7,051 nucleotides of DNA from JBOHER01 sp050701115 (GTDB lineage Bacteria; Actinomycetota; Actinomycetes; Mycobacteriales; Pseudonocardiaceae): contig JBOHER010000062.1 of NCBI GenBank assembly GCA_050701115.1, forward strand, positions 1-7,051. The letters run 5' to 3'. This document shows positions 4,925-7,051 of the stretch, in pieces. The stretch's first letter is position 1, and each line of letters begins with the position of its first letter. The notes beneath the pieces were generated by a model. It was not told where the DNA came from. It was given only the letters and a program-made list of their open reading frames with translations, and made no database searches. Both the position numbers and the translations under genes were made by a program.

Positions 4925-7051
4925 ATCGACGTCTTCGTGCGCTTGTTGGGGCCGTTTTCCGTGCGGCGCGATGGCCAGGAGATCGAGCCGACCGCGTTCG
5001 GTGGACGGCTGCCGCAGACCCTGCTGCGCCTGCTCGCCACCCGCCGCGGGTCTGTCGTCGCCCGGGACGTGCTGGTCGACGCGCTCTGGCCCGAGCACCC
5101 ACCGGCTGATCCGATGGCCAACCTCAACGTGCTCGCCAGTCGGGTACGGAAAGCGACCGGAGCGCCCTGGCTGGTGACGGCCGCCGGGGGCGGATACCTG
5201 ATGCCCGCAAGACAGGACTGCGTCATCGATGCGGAACAGTTCCTCGCCGAGGTGAAGGCGGGTTGTGCCCTGCTGGCAGCCGACCGGCACGCCGAGGCGA
5301 TCACCGCACTCGAGACCGCGCTGACCCGGTGGATCGGTGAACCACTCGCCGAGGACCGCTACGCCGACTGGGCGCAGCCATACCGCCGGATGCTCGACCA
5401 GGAACGGCACCGGGCACTGCAGGATGCCGCCGCGTCCGCGCTGGTGCTCGGCGACGGGGCGAGGGCGCTGCGGTGGGCCGAGCAGGCGGTCACCGCGGAG
5501 CCGTTGCGGGAAGCAGCTGCGCTACTGAGGATCCGCGCGCTCGCGGCGTGCGGGGATCCGGCGGGAGCGGCGGACGCGTACTTCGCCTTCCGCAGGCTGC
5601 TCGCCGACGAGACCGGACTGGAGCCGTCTCCCGCCGCGGCGGCCCTGCACCAGCGCCTGCTTCGGGGCGAACTCGGCGCGCCGCGGCATCGGCCGGCCGC
5701 TCGGCAAAAACCGGCTGCTCCCTCGCTCAGCGAGTTGCCCTTCGTTGGCCGCGATCAGGAGCTCGGCATCATTCTCCGGCACGTCCAGCTCTCCGGGACC
5801 GTGCTGCTGGCAGGCGTCTCCGGCGTTGGCAAGTCACGATTGCTGTCCGAGGTCGCCCGGCGTGCGGTGCGACCTGTGCTCAGTGCCCGAGCATTTCGCG
5901 CCGAACGTGACGAAGCCTGGAGCCTGGCTCGCCACCTGCTGCGGGAGTGCCTTGCAGCAGACGTGTCCGCGGTGGCGGAGCTGCCGGAGCGGATCGTGTT
6001 CGCGCTCGCCGACGTGCTCCCCGATCTTGAGGAGATCCGGCGGCTCCCGTCGCTGATGATCGAGGCGGACAGCCGCCGGGCGCTCATGATCGAAGGGGCG
6101 CTACGGCTGGTCGGTGCGAGCAGGGGGCGGCCGCTGGTGTTGATCGACGACCTGCAGTGGGCGGATGCGAGCAGCCTGGGGTTGCTTGATCGGATTCGTG
6201 CACGACTGCCTCAGGTGGGGATGGTGCTGGCCTACCGGCCGGAAGAGCTGCCGCCGGAGGGTCCGTTGCCCGAGCTGCTCGCCCATAGTGAGGCGACTTC
6301 CGTGCTGACGGTTGAACCGCTTGATGCTGACGCCATCGGCCATCTGGTCACCGATGACGCCATCGTGGCCGGGCTGGTGGATGGCACCGACCGGACACCG
6401 ATGGCGATCGTGGAGGTGATCCGGGCACTCGCCGGTCGTGGTGCGCTGGCTCGCCGCGATGACGGCCGGTGGGCGCCGACCGCGCCAGGTGTGGAGCTGC
6501 TGGTGAAGGAGGTCGCCCGTGCCGGTCAGGAGCGAGCGATCCAGCGGCGTGCCGCCGACCTGTCGGTTGAGGCAAGGGAGCTGCTGCGGCTGTTGGCGCT
6601 GCTCGGCAGGGAAACCCCGGCCAGGGTGCTGGCCGATGTGCTGGGGCGGGTCCAGTTGGAGGTCCTGGACAAGCTGGATGATCTCGCGCACGCCGGGGTC
6701 GCGCGGCTGGGTGAGCGGGGCTGGGCGACCGCGCATGATCTGGTCGCCGAGTCGGTGGTGGCCGGTCTGGACCGGCCGACCAGGGGCGTGCTGCACGGTA
6801 TGTTGGCGCGCGCACTGATCGCCGACGACGCCGAGCACGCCGAGGTCGCCCGGCATCTGGCCGGGGCGGGGGACGCCGATGCCGCGGCGCGGGCGTACGC
6901 GGCGGCGGCACAGGATGGCCTCGACCGGTTCGCCAACCAGGAGGCGCGGCAACTGGCGAGTGCGGGGCTAGCGCTCAAGCCGAAAGCGGCGGTCCGCGCG
7001 CAGCTGCTCGAGGTGCGCGCCGAGTCGAACGCCCGCGCCGGTGATCTGCGC
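4925..7051 (+). CDS. AfsR/SARP-like BTAD regulator with AAA/STAND ATPase domain (3' end cut by the window edge)
   Basis: A large cytoplasmic transcription activator; 709 codons are visible and open at the right edge. Residues 1-93 form the winged-helix DNA-binding domain (FVRLLGPFSV, GGRLPQTLLRLLATRRG, ANLNVLASRVRKATG, AGGGYLM). Residues about 97-247 are the BTAD domain, a helical TPR-like unit (IDAEQFLAEV, RWIGEPLAEDRYADWAQPYR, ADETGLEPSPA). A linker leads to PFVGRDQEL (272-280) and an ATPase with Walker A GVSGVGKS (297-304) and Walker B LVLIDDLQWAD (403-413, Asp408/409). From about 520 on it is alanine-rich and helical, probably the start of the C-terminal TPR region. The start is uncertain. 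ATC at 4925 has a perfect AGGAGG and gives the family-like DVFVRLLGPF opening. GTG at 4937 is a shorter option. ATG at 4826 adds 33 unfamily-like residues and would run through the promoter elements. It is divergent from the flavoprotein operon, its likely target. Confidence 0.92.
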   Translation, partial: MDVFVRLLGPFSVRRDGQEIEPTAFGGRLPQTLLRLLATRRGSVVARDVLVDALWPEHPPADPMANLNVLASRVRKATGAPWLVTAAGGGYLMPARQDCVIDAEQFLAEVKAGCALLAADRHAEAITALETALTRWIGEPLAEDRYADWAQPYRRMLDQERHRALQDAAASALVLGDGARALRWAEQAVTAEPLREAAALLRIRALAACGDPAGAADAYFAFRRLLADETGLEPSPAAAALHQRLLRGELGAPRHRPAARQKPAAPSLSELPFVGRDQELGIILRHVQLSGTVLLAGVSGVGKSRLLSEVARRAVRPVLSARAFRAERDEAWSLARHLLRECLAADVSAVAELPERIVFALADVLPDLEEIRRLPSLMIEADSRRALMIEGALRLVGASRGRPLVLIDDLQWADASSLGLLDRIRARLPQVGMVLAYRPEELPPEGPLPELLAHSEATSVLTVEPLDADAIGHLVTDDAIVAGLVDGTDRTPMAIVEVIRALAGRGALARRDDGRWAPTAPGVELLVKEVARAGQERAIQRRAADLSVEARELLRLLALLGRETPARVLADVLGRVQLEVLDKLDDLAHAGVARLGERGWATAHDLVAESVVAGLDRPTRGVLHGMLARALIADDAEHAEVARHLAGAGDADAAARAYAAAAQDGLDRFANQEARQLASAGLALKPKAAVRAQLLEVRAESNARAGDLR

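Noticed and set aside
4346..5410. 354-codon leftward frame across the flavoprotein gene and the regulator start
   Set aside because: It is out of frame with the flavoprotein and antisense to the winged-helix/BTAD domain, both of which are clearly real. Its product is compositionally biased.
6101..6952. 283-codon leftward frame inside the regulator
   Set aside because: It is antisense to the ATPase and helical region, and rich in Arg, Pro, Gln and His as expected of a shadow frame in GC-rich DNA.

Overview
The window is GC-rich DNA with actinobacterial gene content: GTG starts, strong Shine-Dalgarno sequences, a mycothiol-type TIGR03086/DinB remnant, and a BTAD/SARP-type ATPase regulator. It probably comes from an actinomycete of the Nocardia/Pseudonocardiales kind. 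That placement is by general resemblance only, since no marker gene here fixes the genus.

Left part (1-2803), ordinary housekeeping and stress genes. A dusB tRNA-dihydrouridine synthase runs leftwards off the edge. Divergent from it is a compact rightward unit of three genes: an OsmC-family peroxidase-like protein, a 2H phosphoesterase of the 2'-5' RNA ligase family, and a four-helix membrane protein of the DUF6328 type. The last of these meets a leftward dodecin gene tail to tail, with only 3 bases between the stop codons.

Middle part (2891-4793), a leftward operon that has been damaged. It starts with a pyridoxamine-phosphate-oxidase-like flavoprotein. A 21-codon reading frame with a very strong ribosome binding site follows, then a carbon-nitrogen hydrolase (nitrilase) with a complete Glu-Lys-Cys triad. 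The nitrilase stops matching its family at about residue 237. From there the DNA is, in a different frame, the last two thirds of a TIGR03086-type DinB protein. The simplest reading is a deletion that removed the 3' end of the nitrilase and the 5' end of its downstream neighbour, leaving both broken.

Right part (4794-7051), a divergently oriented large regulator: winged helix, BTAD domain, AAA/STAND-like ATPase and the beginning of a helical repeat region, running off the right edge. Its best start by ribosome binding site is a non-canonical ATC codon. The 131-base divergent promoter region carries two heptamer direct repeats with 11-bp periodicity, the layout of known SARP operators, placed just upstream of a plausible -10 box for the leftward operon. 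I infer that the regulator controls the flavoprotein-nitrilase operon. No CRISPR array, RNA gene or insertion sequence was recognised. There is no gene-free stretch over 300 bases.
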